Shown here one piece after another: positions 34,642 to 44,121 of a stretch of 64,000 nt of DNA. The translations under genes were made by a program, and so were the position numbers. Origin of the DNA: Granulicella sp. dw_53 (GTDB lineage: Bacteria; Acidobacteriota; Terriglobia; Terriglobales; Acidobacteriaceae). The notes under the pieces are model-generated. The model did not search any database, was not told where the DNA came from, and worked only from the letters and a program-made list of their open reading frames with translations. How positions within the stretch are numbered: the stretch's first letter is position 1; each line of letters opens with the position of its first letter. Where the stretch lies: the NCBI RefSeq assembly GCF_018449545.1, contig NZ_JAAVUR010000013.1, forward strand, positions 62,001 through 126,000, read 5' to 3'.

Positions 34642-35516
34642 GAGGACTGCTGCGTGTACATCCGAATGATCGCCGATACATTCTCCGCGCCCATGCCAGC
34701 GGACAAGGCCTTTTCAAAGACCTCACGAGCAGCGTCGGAGACCGGCACTGTGCTTCCGCTGCGCTTGGCTAGATCGCTAAAGTACGTAAAGTCCTTCGCG
34801 ATAAGATCGTTCGTAAACCTCGGAGCAAAGTCTTTATTCAACATCAGCCTCGCGACGCCAGCAGCCGTAGGACTCGCAACTGGCATTGTCGCAAGTACAT
34901 CAAACACACGTTGAACATCCAACCCATTCTTCTGAACAAATACCAGTAGTTCAGCAAACGCCCCAATCTGGACGCCGAGAAGCGCATTGACGGCCAACTT
35001 CATGATGATGCCATGTCCGCTCCCACCAATATAATGCGGTGAACCAACCGCGGAGAGAACCGGCTCTGCCTTGTCATACACAGCCTTCTCCCCACCAACC
35101 ATCACGACAAGTTGTCGGCTTTCCGCCTGCGGAAGCGACCCGGAGACGGGCGCATCCAGCAACTGAATCCCTCGCTCCCCACTCAGTTTCGCCAATTGCT
35201 CAATCCACTCCGGAGTAACCGTGCTGGACTCGATTGCAATCGCACCCGCGGTCATACCTCCAAGTGCTCCCGTCTCCTTATTGCCCCAAACCTCTGAGGA
35301 CGCCTTATCATTCGTAACCATCGAGATAACAATATCCGCCGCTTCGGCGGCCTCCCTTGGGGTGTTCGCTACATGTGCGCCTAATGCCGCTATACCTTGG
35401 CTCCCGCCCGCGGAACGATTCCACACAGAAAGCCTAAAATCTGCAGCGATAAGATTGGCGGCCATGCGTGATCCCATGGCACCAAGACCCAAAAACGTTA
35501 CTTTACCTACACTCAT
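34638..35516 (-). CDS. 3-hydroxyisobutyrate dehydrogenase-like NAD(P)-dependent oxidoreductase
   Basis: A 292-residue beta-hydroxyacid dehydrogenase. The Rossmann motif FLGLGAMGSRMAANL is at residues 9-23, the substrate motif LDAPVSGSLPQAE at about 120-132, and the catalytic lysine in GIIMKLAVNALLG at about 170-182, all as in the HIBADH/tartronate semialdehyde reductase/GLYR group. It would reduce or oxidise small hydroxy acids in the cytoplasm. AGGAG lies 6 bases before ATG 35516. It shares its stop with the convergent GntR(UTRA) gene, so it is next to, but not in, the namZ operon. Substrate unknown. Confidence 0.85.
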   Translation of the reverse strand: MSVGKVTFLGLGAMGSRMAANLIAADFRLSVWNRSAGGSQGIAALGAHVANTPREAAEAADIVISMVTNDKASSEVWGNKETGALGGMTAGAIAIESSTVTPEWIEQLAKLSGERGIQLLDAPVSGSLPQAESRQLVVMVGGEKAVYDKAEPVLSAVGSPHYIGGSGHGIIMKLAVNALLGVQIGAFAELLVFVQKNGLDVQRVFDVLATMPVASPTAAGVARLMLNKDFAPRFTNDLIAKDFTYFSDLAKRSGSTVPVSDAAREVFEKALSAGMGAENVSAIIRMYTQQSS

Positions 35517-35897
35517 GAATTTCTCCTGAAGCCATTATTTCATTCGTCTTACTTCAGAGAGGGAACGTTGACTACGTAAAAACCACAGACAAAACTGTCT
35601 CCTACGATACCCAGCTTGCACGTTGTAAATTGGAAAAATTACAAGGGCGGCGCGCAGGGATGCAAAGGATAGGTTATGCTTTCCGCACACCGCAGCATCG
35701 ATCCGGATGCGTCGCAAAAAGCTCCACTTGCTGTCATCTACTCCCAGTTTGACTTGAAAATGATGGGCTACAAGGCGCATCAAGCTGTGCGGCAAGGAAG
35801 CAACGCCATCAGCGAGCTTCCAGGCTCGCGCCGGAGCTATGTGCGGAACACGCTCCCACACGAACACACGAGAATAGTCTCCAACGAAAGGCCACCT
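35517..35897. other. Intergenic region between divergent genes
   Basis: This 381-base gap separates the dehydrogenase (minus) from the frameshifted TPR gene (plus). It contains the dyad at 35623-35644 and open frames on both strands that show no family features; the plus frame extending back to 35676 joins the TPR gene but reads as non-protein-like sequence before the signal peptide. Confidence 0.4.
35623..35644. promoter_or_regulatory. AT-rich dyad TTGTAA-N10-TTACAA
   Basis: TTGTAA (35623-35628) and TTACAA (35639-35644) are perfect inverted half sites around an A-rich centre, about 107 bases upstream of the dehydrogenase start. An operator is possible, but no cognate regulator is identified. 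Confidence 0.3.
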
Positions 35898-37681
35898 GTG
35901 GAGCGCTTCCCTCCTGCACTCCTTCTGCTGCTTCCTCTCGCCATCTCTACCTCTGCCTATGGCCAGCACTCTCTCGCAATGCACGATCACAGTGCTGTGG
36001 GAGGCCCCTCCGACTGCGTTCCCGGCCGCTTCGACCTTCCTATCCAGCTCTACCCGCAGGCCGAGTCTGGAAACCTCTTCACCATGTCAACACGACAAAC
36101 CCCAAAGCTCAGCAGTACTTCAACCAGGGCCTGACCTTCTTCTACGGCTTTGACTCTGAGTCCTCCATGCGCTCCTTCCACATGGCTGCAGTAGCCGATC
36201 CGAATCTCGGCATCGCGTACTGGGGAGTTGCCCTCGCTGCAGGTGGAGACCTTAACATCCCCATCGACGACCCCTGCATGCGCCTCGCCGTCGAGCAGAG
36301 CGCGAAGGCCTATAGCCTGCTCAACTCTGCCTCTGCAGCAGACCGACTTTACATCACAGCCCTCACCTCCCGCTACGCCAGCCGGCCAACGCCCGGCGCC
36401 GATGCTCCCGTCCGCGATCCGCAACAGCTCAGCGTCTACTATGCACTCGCAATGAAGGAGGTCTACGAAAAACTTCGCTCCACCGATCCTGACTCATCCA
36501 CGTTCTACGCCTTCAGCCTCATGAGTCTGCGCCCCTGGCTCTGGTGGACCATCTGGGGCCGCCCTTCCGCAGAGATTACTGCAGCCATCGCGGCACTGGA
36601 CTTCGGTCTCCGTCTCTTCCCGGAGCACATCGGGCTTAATCACGCCCTGATCCACGCCTCGGAAGAAGCGCCCGTCGCCGACGCCGTCAAGTCCAAACGC
36701 TCCGCCGATCTCCTCTTTCATAAAGCGCCCTACATCACCCCTCACCTGAATCACATGCCCTCACACACCTACCTTCTGCTCGGCGATTGGGACGGAGTAG
36801 TCAAAACCAACCTGAAAGCTGTCACCGCAGACCAACCCTGGGCGAAGGCCTGCGCGTCGGCTCCCTTCGCTCCGACCTGCAACGAACTCCTCGTCGGCCA
36901 CTACTATAGCCACGACATGCTCTTCCTAGATGTCGGCTATAACAACCAGGGCCTCTGGGAGCAGGTCCTTCCACTTGCCAGCCAACTCGAAGCCAACACC
37001 CTCACCTATATCGGTACTCAACCTGGTCTGGAGCACTACCTCACCACCAAGGTCATGATGATGGTCCACTTCGGCAAGTGGCAGATGCTCGCCAACCTTC
37101 CACCGCCGCAGCCAGACATGCCTTCACCAACCGATCCGAACTTCTGCTCCCACCTGCACCTCAAGCTCGCCTCCGCCATATGGTACTTCGGCCAGGCGAT
37201 GAGTCACGCCTCACTCGGCCAGCCGACAGACAGCGACGTAGCCCGTTTTCAGCTAGCCCAGGGTTGCGTGCAGGGCGTAGGCCTCGGTTGGGGCAACAAT
37301 ACCGCCACCGACATCCTCAACGTCGTGCACTGGCGCATGCTCGAACGCATCGCCGGCACCAAAGGTCTCAAGGATGCAGCAACTCAGTTCGCCCTGCTGG
37401 GAGTCGAGTCCGAAGACCTCCTCAACTACGACGAGCCGCCCGGTTGGTACATCTCCGCACGCGAAACCTACGGTGCCGCACTCTATCTCCAGGGCAACTA
37501 TACCGCCGCCGATGGTGCCTTCCGGGAAGACCTGAAGCTGCATCCCAACAACTCCCGCTCCCTCTACGGTCTCTGGCAGACACTCAAGATAACCAGTCCT
37601 GGAGCACCGGCAACCGCCGCCGAGAAAGCCTTTCGGGAGCAGTGGAAGAGCCCAATTCTCCCCGATCTCAAGGACATGTAA
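35898..37681 (+). pseudogene. Exported TPR-like protein gene with a single-base frameshift
   Basis: The N-terminal part reads in one frame from GTG 35898 (AAAGG 6 bases upstream) with a signal peptide LLLLLPLAISTSAYGQ and continues to ESGNLF. From base 36080 the protein continues in another frame as HHVNTTNPKAQQYFNQGL, then YGFDSESSMRSF and AYWGVALA, the conserved entry of a family of about 550-600 residue TPR proteins. One C is missing after CTCTTC at 36075-36080; restoring it joins the two parts without loss. The remaining 530 codons have no stop, so the lesion is recent or a sequencing error. Without the fix, translation would have to begin internally near 36167 without a signal peptide. 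The role of the family is unknown. Confidence 0.7.
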
Positions 37682-37753
37682 ACCAATCGCGCAACTTAAG
37701 TCGAAGATGCCGTTCCAACTGTAGACCGGCGCTATCTCATCTAAGATCTGTCT

Positions 37754-38503
37754 ATGAATAGGCCAACTGCTCTCATCACGGGAGTCGGGCGCACAGTCGG
37801 AATCGGTGCTGGAATCGCGCGGAAGCTCGCATCCAACGGTTGGGATGTGGCGCTATCGTACTGGTCCGCTTACGACGAGCGCATGCCATGGGGATCTCAA
37901 ACCTCCGATGTAGAAGCTCTTAGGAATGAATTGTCCGAAGCCGGTGCACGCGTAACTGCCACTTCTGCTAACTTCGAAGATTCCGCCGCCGCATCCTCGC
38001 TGATGAGCACTGTGCGAAGCGCACACGGCCCTATCTCCGCGCTTGTGCTCTCCCATTGCGAATCGGTCGAGTCAGGCATCCTCGGCACAACCTTGGAGAG
38101 CTTCGAGCGCCACTTCGCGGTAAACACCCGCGCAAGCTGGCAACTCATTCGCGAGTTCGCCCTGCAGATCCCCCCGACGGGAGGTCGAATCGTCGCACTG
38201 ACAAGCGATCACACCGTGGGAAACTTACCGTATGGAGCAAGTAAAGGAGCATTGGATCGAATCGTACTAGCGGCGGCCCGTGAGTTCGGAGATCTGAAGA
38301 TCTCGTCCAACCTCATCAATCCGGGACCGATCGATACCGGCTGGATGGACGAAAGCATCCGAACCGCATGCCTTGCCCGCCAACCGACAGGTCGACTCGG
38401 AACTCCTGAGGACATCGCGAATCTTGTCTCTTTTCTCCTCTCCGACGAAGGAGCATGGATCAACGGACAACTCCTCAAGGCAGACGGCGGCTTCTCATCC
38501 TGA
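37754..38503 (+). CDS. SDR-family oxidoreductase, FabG-like
   Basis: A 249-residue classical short-chain dehydrogenase. The nucleotide-binding motif is GVGRTVGIGAGIARKL at residues 9-24 (T-G-x3-G-x-G variant), and the catalytic YGASKGA (Y-x-x-x-K) is near 156-162, with NPGPIDTGWMDE and the C-terminal DEGAWINGQLLKADGGF typical of FabG-type enzymes. The expected Ser lies in ALTSDH. It stands alone between the TPR gene and a convergent exporter gene. Function is only assignable as NAD(P)-dependent carbonyl/alcohol redox chemistry. Confidence 0.85.
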   Translation: MNRPTALITGVGRTVGIGAGIARKLASNGWDVALSYWSAYDERMPWGSQTSDVEALRNELSEAGARVTATSANFEDSAAASSLMSTVRSAHGPISALVLSHCESVESGILGTTLESFERHFAVNTRASWQLIREFALQIPPTGGRIVALTSDHTVGNLPYGASKGALDRIVLAAAREFGDLKISSNLINPGPIDTGWMDESIRTACLARQPTGRLGTPEDIANLVSFLLSDEGAWINGQLLKADGGFSS

Positions 38504-38519
38504 ATCGCAGGTTGAAAAC

Positions 38520-39743
38520 CTAATGCAAGACAACAGTATCCCGCTCTTCGCTTTCCATTACTTGGTTGATGCCCTTTCGCCCCACCAGAAGGACTGCCAG
38601 CGCAACCAGAGCCGTGGAAGAGAGCAGCGACACCACGGACCCCGCTCCTAACATACCGATGCCCATGGAAATCAAGGCTCCTGTGCCCGTCTGCAGACAA
38701 CCCAACAACGCCGACGCCCGGCCGGCATTGCTCGAAAAGGGAGCAAGCGCCAATGCAGCCGAGTTCGGGTAGGTCAGGCCGATGCAGGAAAGAAAGACGA
38801 AGAACAACACCAGCGTAGCCGCCAGTCCCACCGTATGGCTGAGCCGTCCAGCAAAGAAAAGTATTCCTGTAAGAACCTGTACCACCAACGCGACAAAGAA
38901 GGTCCGTTGGCTTGTGAAACGGCGTAACAAAAAGACATTCATCTGATTGCCGCCGATGAAGCCCATCACCAGCACCGCGAATACAATCCCGAAGGCCTTT
39001 GTCCCCATATGAAAACCATCCATGAAGATGATGGGCGATCCGGCCACAAAGGCAAAGAGTCCAGCAAAAGAGAACCCGCCCGCGAGCGTGTAGGTCAAAA
39101 ACTGCCGCTGCTTCAGAATGCCCCAGAAGCTTCTCAACATGGGTCCCGCACGAAGCGAGACCGAATGATCCGGCTCATGCCCTTCCGGCAAGAATAGAAA
39201 TGTCACCGTCAGGATCACAAACGCGATGATCGCAAGTAGCCCAAAGATCCACCGCCATCCCAACCCTGAGATGAGAAGGCTTCCGATCGTCGGCGCCAGC
39301 AGCGGCGAAACACCGATCATCAAGAAAAGAAGCGAGAAGATCTTCGCGCTCTCCTTCACCGGAAAGAAATCCCGCACCATCGCGATGGCGCCAACTTGCG
39401 CCACGCACCCACCCAACGCTTCAAAAAATCGCAGTAAGACAAACGCCTTTAGACTGTGAGCCGTCGCGCAACCGACCGAGCATAGGATGTAAATCGTTAG
39501 TCCAAAATAGAGTGGTCGCTTTCTTCCAAAACGATCCAGCAGCGGACCATAAAGCATCTGCCCCAGGGCAAAGCCCACGAAGTAAGTCGAAAGCGAGAGC
39601 GAGATCTCCGGCGTAGTCGACCCGTACTCGGCGGCTATAGTCGAAAAAGCCGGCAGATACATGTCGACCGCAAAGGGAGTCACGACACACAACGCGCCGA
39701 GCAAAACAATAATCCAGGTGTTGTGGCGTTGAAGACGCGCCAT
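38520..39743 (-). CDS. Bcr/CflA-family MFS drug exporter
   Basis: A 407-residue inner-membrane exporter with 12 predicted hydrophobic segments. VTPFAVDMYLPAFSTIAAEY in TM1 (D-M-Y-L-P-A) and GPLLDRFGRKRPL after TM2 are the drug:H+ antiporter DHA1 Bcr/CflA marks. Characterised relatives export bicyclomycin, chloramphenicol and sulfonamides; substrates here are unknown. It is convergent with the SDR gene (17-base gap) and has no adjacent regulator. Confidence 0.85.
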   Translation of the reverse strand: MARLQRHNTWIIVLLGALCVVTPFAVDMYLPAFSTIAAEYGSTTPEISLSLSTYFVGFALGQMLYGPLLDRFGRKRPLYFGLTIYILCSVGCATAHSLKAFVLLRFFEALGGCVAQVGAIAMVRDFFPVKESAKIFSLLFLMIGVSPLLAPTIGSLLISGLGWRWIFGLLAIIAFVILTVTFLFLPEGHEPDHSVSLRAGPMLRSFWGILKQRQFLTYTLAGGFSFAGLFAFVAGSPIIFMDGFHMGTKAFGIVFAVLVMGFIGGNQMNVFLLRRFTSQRTFFVALVVQVLTGILFFAGRLSHTVGLAATLVLFFVFLSCIGLTYPNSAALALAPFSSNAGRASALLGCLQTGTGALISMGIGMLGAGSVVSLLSSTALVALAVLLVGRKGINQVMESEERDTVVLH

Positions 39744-39876
39744 CTAAGTCGGCTCTACTCTCTAGCTATAAGGTTCACTGGGCTTTGGTTGAGTCTTCTT
39801 AGGTTCATATTACGAAAGACAAGAGTTACAAAAAATCTCACTCTCTCAGAATAATCGCTTGGGCAGCCCCTAGCAA

Positions 39877-40068
39877 TTATTCGACCTCCGCCTCGGGGTG
39901 CTCCAATCCTTTGACCACTGAATAACGCACGTAAAACCTGTGGTCACAAGAAAGACATTTGATAGGCCTGAAACCCATCCCCGACAGGAGCCAGTCCATA
40001 CCCCGGCGGTGCGAGCGATGGACATCCCGGGACTTACAACGAGGGCAGGAAAAAGAGGACAGAAACAT
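39877..40068 (-). CDS. Small zinc-ribbon protein
   Basis: A 63-residue protein with two CxxC knuckles, CPRC (about 8-11) and CLSC (about 40-43), separated by a basic stretch (SRDVHRSHRRGMDW). This is a zinc-ribbon layout often found in small nucleic-acid-binding proteins. ATG 40068 has AAAGGAG 6 bases upstream, which decides it against ATG 40089. It lies in the same direction as, and downstream of, no obvious partner. Function unknown. Confidence 0.65.
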   Translation of the reverse strand: MFLSSFSCPRCKSRDVHRSHRRGMDWLLSGMGFRPIKCLSCDHRFYVRYSVVKGLEHPEAEVE

Positions 40069-40176
40069 GTTTGTCTCCTTTACTTGCATGTGCGTTCTAC
40101 CTCGTAGTATATAGCGCCTTCATTCAAGGCCCGTGAATAGCCTCAGCAAACTCGACTTATCTCCACCATTATCGTT

Positions 40177-42186
40177 TCAGTTCACCAAAGCAGACGAGAG
40201 CCCGCCATCAAGGACATCTCGTATCTTGCCCGCGAGTTGTTGTTGCGTAAAGGGCTTCTGCAGGAACGGAGCAGCCCCGTCCCCCACCCCATAGAGCACC
40301 AAGGCATCCGTCGTATAGCCTGACATCAAAAGGACCTTCATCCCCCCGCGAATCTTGCTAGCCTGTTCCACCAACTGCCGCCCGTCCATTCCCCCTGGCA
40401 TCAGCAAATCCGTAATCATCAGATCAATCTGATTTGGATACAGTCGACATAACGCCAATCCCTGGCTGGCTTGGGTCGCCTCCAGAACCGTATAGCCTTG
40501 CCTCTCTAATATCAGGACCACAAGATCCCGAACCAGATCATCATCTTCTACAACCAGCACCGTCTCAGTTCCTCGCAGCATCTCCGTGCGCTCCCGCGGC
40601 GCTTCAACGGAGGTAGTTCCTTCGACGCGGGGAAAGTCGATCCAGAAGGTCGTTCCGGAATCTACCTCACTGAAAAATCGAATTGTTCCCCCACTCTGTT
40701 CGACGATGCCAAATACTGTGGCCAATCCAAGACCAGTGCCCGACCCCTGTGGCTTCGTTGTATAGAAGGGCTCAAAGATATGCTGTTGCGTCTCGAGATC
40801 CATACCCGTTCCAGTATCAGTCACTGTCAGACTGACATAACTGCCCGCAGCCAGGCCTCGAATACGCCGCCCGCCTTCACTCACGCCGGTATTCTCAGTT
40901 CGAATGGACAGCGTACCGCCCTCAGGCATCGCGTCCCGAGCATTCAGCGCAAGGTTGAGAATAATCTGCCCCAGCTGCCCCGGATCGGCAAGCATCGCTC
41001 CCAGATCTTCATCGAACACATGATTCAATTCGATGTTGTCGCCAATCAATCTGCATAACATCTCCTTCAGCTCCAGAATCACTGTATTCAAGCAGACGAC
41101 CTGTGGACGAAGTACCTGGCGGCGACTGAACGCCAGTAACTGCTGCGTCAACGCCGCCGCTCGTTCACTTGCCTTCTTGATCTCCATCGCTTGACGAAAG
41201 GAATCGCTTCCCTTCTCCAGGCTACCCATCAATATTTCGCTGAATCCCAGGATTCCAGTCAGAATGTTATTGAAGTCATGGGCCACTCCTCCAGCCAACC
41301 GGCCAATGACCTCCATCTTTTGCCCTTGCCGCAGCTCATCCTGAACACGGCGCAACTCGACTTCGGTACGTCTGCGTGGAGTCACATCGCGAATCGACAT
41401 GAGGATCATCTCTCCACCACTGAGCCGCCGCACATTTAAACGTAGTGTCTTGCGCCCAGCCAGGGGAAACTCCGACTCGATCTCCAGCTCTTCATAAGCT
41501 CGATGAGTAAGCAGTACCTTCGCGAGCAGCTCTTTCAGAACTGGGATATTCCACGCGCCATGCGCCAGATCGTAGATGAAGCGAGTCTCCGTATCCTCTT
41601 CGATGTGGCTGAACGTCCGGTAAAACGCTCGGTTGGCCTTCTTAACGCATAACGCGTTATCCAAAATAAGCAGCGGCTCGCGCACGACCTCCATAATCGA
41701 CGTCACCAAATCCAGGTCTTGGGTATCGAAGGGGCTAGTGAGTAAAACCTCTTCGGAGGACCCCCATCTTTGATTGATGGAACGTGCCTCTTCTTGCGCT
41801 ATTTCGAGCGCTCTATTGAACTGCTGAACCTCTTCGAGGTTCGAAAGGATCTCCTCGTCGGCGGATTCGATGTCGTGGTTATATTGAACCTGCGATGCTC
41901 TCGCCAGGCCATCAACCGGCTTTACATGCATTTGTGTCACGAGCGTAAGGGTAGGCTTGGAGGAATGAGCCTCTTGAATGGCCTTCCATCGTTCATGAAT
42001 GGCGCGTGCTTCCTGCTCCGCGGCTTCCAGTCTCTCTTCGAAGGTCCGAACTGCTTTAGGCTCGGAGGCTATGGAACGCCCTTCCATAGCCTCTGTAGAT
42101 AAACCTATGCTTCCCATCGGCAGTCCCTCGGGGCGGCTCGCACCCTCGTTGGTGAGCAACGATCCTCTTGCAGGTAGATGCCCCAT
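40177..42186 (-). CDS. Soluble PAS hybrid histidine kinase with C-terminal receiver domain
   Basis: A 669-residue cytoplasmic sensor kinase without membrane segments. An N-terminal region of about 150 residues has two copies of an EAR-x-I-x-x-RW helix (QEARAIHERWKAI and EEARSINQRWGSS). A PAS domain follows (PLLILDNALCVKKANRAF), then HisKA with the phospho-His in GGVAHDFNNILTGILG, the ATPase (NARDAMPEGG, DTGTGMD, GSGTGLGLA) and a receiver with the phospho-Asp in LMITDLLMPGG. Such HK-REC proteins phosphorylate their own receiver or pass phosphate on. AAAGGA lies 7 bases before ATG 42186. No response regulator is adjacent, so it is an orphan. Confidence 0.9.
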   Translation of the reverse strand: MGHLPARGSLLTNEGASRPEGLPMGSIGLSTEAMEGRSIASEPKAVRTFEERLEAAEQEARAIHERWKAIQEAHSSKPTLTLVTQMHVKPVDGLARASQVQYNHDIESADEEILSNLEEVQQFNRALEIAQEEARSINQRWGSSEEVLLTSPFDTQDLDLVTSIMEVVREPLLILDNALCVKKANRAFYRTFSHIEEDTETRFIYDLAHGAWNIPVLKELLAKVLLTHRAYEELEIESEFPLAGRKTLRLNVRRLSGGEMILMSIRDVTPRRRTEVELRRVQDELRQGQKMEVIGRLAGGVAHDFNNILTGILGFSEILMGSLEKGSDSFRQAMEIKKASERAAALTQQLLAFSRRQVLRPQVVCLNTVILELKEMLCRLIGDNIELNHVFDEDLGAMLADPGQLGQIILNLALNARDAMPEGGTLSIRTENTGVSEGGRRIRGLAAGSYVSLTVTDTGTGMDLETQQHIFEPFYTTKPQGSGTGLGLATVFGIVEQSGGTIRFFSEVDSGTTFWIDFPRVEGTTSVEAPRERTEMLRGTETVLVVEDDDLVRDLVVLILERQGYTVLEATQASQGLALCRLYPNQIDLMITDLLMPGGMDGRQLVEQASKIRGGMKVLLMSGYTTDALVLYGVGDGAAPFLQKPFTQQQLAGKIRDVLDGGLSSALVN

Positions 42187-42808
42187 TCATAAGTCCTTTC
42201 CATCAGACAGTACTGGACTGCAGCAACTAGGCAACTGAGGAACCAACACCAGGCGGCTTAAATGGCATGAACCATGCCTCCTCCAGCCAGCATGTCGCTG
42301 CGCACGGCAGAAAACTACCCATCAAATAGCCGCTTCAAGGTAAAGCGGTATCTTACGCTGCTACCGCCATAAGATCTCTACCTCATTTTCGCCACGGACA
42401 ATCCCTCGCATTCTTCCAATTAGGACAGAATTAGCTTAAAAAGAGGCTATAATCTGCTCCGTTTTGCTCACTTCGTCGAAACGTTCACAGAAGTTGCCGA
42501 AAAGATACCCCAATAGCCCCGAAAAATCGCTATAGACCGGCCCCCAAAGCCAGTCGAGTACGGAAGTGAAACTACGCACAAAGAAGCTCAGCGACATTCT
42601 CGGATAAAGAAGATGCGCGATGGTATAACGGAACTTCGCAAACTTGGTCGATCGCTAACTCAATTCAAAACGACGCGGCCTTCGCGAGCAAAAACCTTCG
42701 GAAGAATCCCGTATTATCTAACTTATCCGGATGCAGCGCATCAATAGAATCACCCTGGGTCAGCTGACTTTGGCTATAGCTCTATCGGAACTACGACTGG
42801 CTCGTTGA
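42187..42808. other. Long divergent intergenic region
   Basis: This 622-base gap lies between the hybrid kinase (minus) and the diguanylate cyclase (plus). It is more AT-rich than its flanks and has several TATA-like words, including a perfect TATAAT at 42448. A 44-codon frame at 42613-42747 has no motif and only a weak ribosome site; I do not call it. No RNA gene was recognised, but the length leaves room for an unrecognised small RNA or a structured leader. Confidence 0.4.
42448..42453 (+). promoter_or_regulatory. Possible -10 box TATAAT
   Basis: A perfect TATAAT in an AT-rich context, but with no good -35 hexamer 16-18 bases upstream. It lies 356 bases before the cyclase start, so it would give a long leader or drive an unannotated RNA. 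Confidence 0.3.
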
Positions 42809-44086
42809 ATGATCAATATCCTCCCGCTTCCCGATCTCGTCGGCATGCTAATCCTCATGGGTGTATTAGCTTGGGCTCGCACGAAATATCGCGATCAGAG
42901 CGTCAATCTATGGCTGCTCGGCCTAACGTTCATCTTCACGGAGAGCGTCGCCGTCGCCTTTTACAAAAACTCCCAGTTCTTCCACTCCGGCCTTCACGCA
43001 ATTGCACTGGGCGCGTATCTGCTCGCAGCAGTAACCTTCGGTAGCGCCTCGCATCAGGATATTCTGCCGGGTACGCTCCGTCTGCCGATCCTTTTGCTTC
43101 CCTCCCTGCCCCTATTGCTGATTACGACCGCGTATGGTCTGGAGGAGACCTCGCCAACGTTCTACGTGGTTATAGTCGCAACCAGTGTTTTGTTGGGCAT
43201 GGCTTATATCCTGGTCGGCGTTCCAGCAGACATAAAGTACAAATCGCGGCTCATCGCGATCCATCTCACAATGTGGCTTCCCATGTTGGCCATGGCTCAT
43301 CGCGGCACCCTTCGATGGACGGTCTATTACGGTCTCGCCTACATCTATATGCTGGTCGCCGCATCCTTCCGCGACCGCGTAAGGCGGGACGGAATGGGCG
43401 GAATCGTGATCGTATGCGGATTCGCCATCTGGGCTCTCTGCCTTCTCTTGCACCCTCTGGTACGCAACGTGGAGGTCTACGATCCCTTCTTCTCTCAGAT
43501 CTGGGATATGCAAAAGTTCTTCGTGATTATTGGCATGCTCTTGGTTCTCCTCGAAGACCAGACCCGCCAGCGCGAACAGGATGCCTTGCACGACTCCCTC
43601 ACAGGTCTGCCGAACCGCAGACTCTTCGACGACCGCCTCAGCCGAGCCATCGACCACTCCCGCCGCCACAATAGCGTAATCGCGGTCTTCATCCTCGACC
43701 TGAACGGCTTCAAGCAGATCAACGACGTATACGGCCACCATGAGGGCGATCTGGCCCTCAAGCTCGTCGCGCAGGAGCTGCGCGCAACCGTCCACGCCTC
43801 CGACACACTCGCGCGTTGCGGAGGAGACGAATTCACCGTCATTTCAAACGATGAAGCCGGGTCAAAAAACTACGATCTCATCGCCGAACGTCTGCGCGTA
43901 GCAGTCTCCTCCGTCGGAGCGGCGTCAGGAGGCCGTTACAGCCTCAGTTGCAGTGTGGGCTATGCGCTCTTTCCGCACGACGCAACGGAGGCAACAAAGC
44001 TCTGTGAGATCGCCGATCTACGCATGTACGAAGAAAAAAGACTGGTAGACATCGAGGCTCCCATGTCGTCGATGGAGACAGTATGA
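42809..44086 (+). CDS. Membrane diguanylate cyclase (GGDEF)
   Basis: A 425-residue protein with roughly eight hydrophobic segments in the first 250 residues and a C-terminal GGDEF domain. The active-site loop GGDEF is at about 338-342, and the metal/substrate stretch FILDLNGFKQIND precedes it. It makes cyclic di-GMP from GTP at the inner membrane. The usual inhibitory I-site RxxD five residues before the loop reads HASD, so the Arg is missing and product feedback may be weak. The N-terminal membrane sensor has no recognised family. It faces the hybrid kinase across a 622-base gap, and is convergent with the CbiX-like gene. Confidence 0.9.
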   Translation: MINILPLPDLVGMLILMGVLAWARTKYRDQSVNLWLLGLTFIFTESVAVAFYKNSQFFHSGLHAIALGAYLLAAVTFGSASHQDILPGTLRLPILLLPSLPLLLITTAYGLEETSPTFYVVIVATSVLLGMAYILVGVPADIKYKSRLIAIHLTMWLPMLAMAHRGTLRWTVYYGLAYIYMLVAASFRDRVRRDGMGGIVIVCGFAIWALCLLLHPLVRNVEVYDPFFSQIWDMQKFFVIIGMLLVLLEDQTRQREQDALHDSLTGLPNRRLFDDRLSRAIDHSRRHNSVIAVFILDLNGFKQINDVYGHHEGDLALKLVAQELRATVHASDTLARCGGDEFTVISNDEAGSKNYDLIAERLRVAVSSVGAASGGRYSLSCSVGYALFPHDATEATKLCEIADLRMYEEKRLVDIEAPMSSMETV

Positions 44087-44121
44087 CCTCCACTCTCTCC
44101 ACATAGGCCCCCCAGCATTTT

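Noticed and set aside
35535..35990. 151-codon minus-strand frame in the gap after the dehydrogenase
   Set aside because: No motif, and it is antisense to the signal-peptide start of the TPR gene.
42613..42747. 44-codon open frame in the kinase/cyclase gap
   Set aside because: Weak ribosome site, no signal peptide or motif; not enough support for a gene call.
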